This document shows, piece by piece, positions 6,366 through 6,582 of a stretch of DNA of 6,582 nucleotides (its first letter is position 1; every line of letters begins with the position of its first letter). The translations under genes and the position numbers were made by a program. This DNA comes from JBDTMC01 sp039934475. GTDB taxonomy: Bacteria > Acidobacteriota > Terriglobia > Bryobacterales > Bryobacteraceae. Below the pieces are notes generated by a model. The model did not search any database and was not told the origin of the DNA. It saw only the letters and a list, made by a program, of their open reading frames with translations. The stretch covers positions 1 through 6,582 of the forward strand of contig JBDTMC010000445.1 in NCBI GenBank assembly GCA_039934475.1, written 5' to 3'.

Positions 6366-6582
6366 ATGAGGATTACCATTGAGATTCCGCACGGATTGGT
6401 GGAGCGCGCGGAGGCGGAAAATTTAACTGTGGAAGAATATACCGAACGCGTTGTTGTTCAGGCAGCGAAAGATTCGATGTTGGAACATTCTCGCGTTCGT
6501 AGCCTGGCGGAACTCCGGGCAGCGCTCGACCGTCTCGCGCGCCACTCCGAAAAGATTCCGTCGCTGCCCTTGGAAGCATTAT
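6366..6582 (+). CDS. Probable type II antitoxin (VapB-like), 5' part, cut by right edge
   Basis: The frame from ATG 6366 gives 72 codons and is open at the window edge. The protein begins with MRITIEIPHGLVERAEAEN, a short beta-strand followed by helix, as in ribbon-helix-helix type antitoxins that bind DNA as dimers. The visible C-terminal part, SLAELRAALDRLARHSEKIP followed by SLPLEAL (53-72), is charged and helical with a K-I/L-P-x-L-P-x-E-A/S-F/L ending. I associate that pattern with small antitoxin-like proteins encoded just ahead of PIN-domain (VapC) toxins. The start is supported by GAGG six bases upstream. It is divergent from the cas operon, with 383 bp between the two start codons. 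The family call comes from pattern memory and the toxin gene is not in the window, so it could also be an unrelated small protein. The reading frame itself is well supported by codon use and the SD. Confidence 0.65.
   Translation, partial: MRITIEIPHGLVERAEAENLTVEEYTERVVVQAAKDSMLEHSRVRSLAELRAALDRLARHSEKIPSLPLEAL

Overview
The window holds the effector part of a CRISPR-Cas type I-G system (formerly I-U, the Csx17/Csb1/Csb2 or 'GSU' type) on the minus strand. It occupies positions 1 to 5982, about 91% of the window. Reading in the direction of transcription (right to left), the order is cas3 with a C-terminal HD nuclease, cas8g (csx17), cas7 (csb1), and the first 184 codons of csb2, the Cas5-Cas6 fusion, which runs off the left edge. 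The genes overlap or nearly touch: 8 nt overlap, about 1 to 20 nt gap, then 13 nt gap. They therefore look like one operon with translational coupling. No adaptation genes (cas4-cas1, cas2) and no CRISPR array are visible. In known I-G loci they usually follow csb2, which would place them beyond the left edge.

Upstream of cas3 there is a divergent spacer of 383 bp (5983-6365). It holds a weak promoter candidate for the cas operon, a spaced set of CCATA(A/G) words that could be operators, and a 9-bp stem-loop. On its far side a plus-strand gene starts at 6366 and is cut by the right edge. Its 72 visible residues look like the antitoxin of a type II toxin-antitoxin pair, possibly VapB-like. If so, a toxin gene, perhaps of the PIN/VapC kind, would be expected just beyond position 6582.

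How the genes should work together, from knowledge of the family: Csb2 processes pre-crRNA and caps the crRNA; Csb1 forms the backbone along the crRNA; Csx17 is the large subunit for PAM and target recognition; and Cas3 is recruited to unwind and degrade the target DNA. All visible catalytic motifs of Cas3 (Walker A, DExx box, SAT, QRxGRxNR, and the HD metal ligands) are present and the three complete frames are open, so the effector module looks functional.

The organism cannot be named from this window. The base composition is moderately GC-rich, and SD-type initiation plus a type I-G operon beside a type II toxin-antitoxin gene point to a bacterium. Type I-G loci are scattered over Geobacter-like Desulfobacterota, Acidobacteriota, Actinomycetota, Pseudomonadota and others; I see nothing that decides between them.
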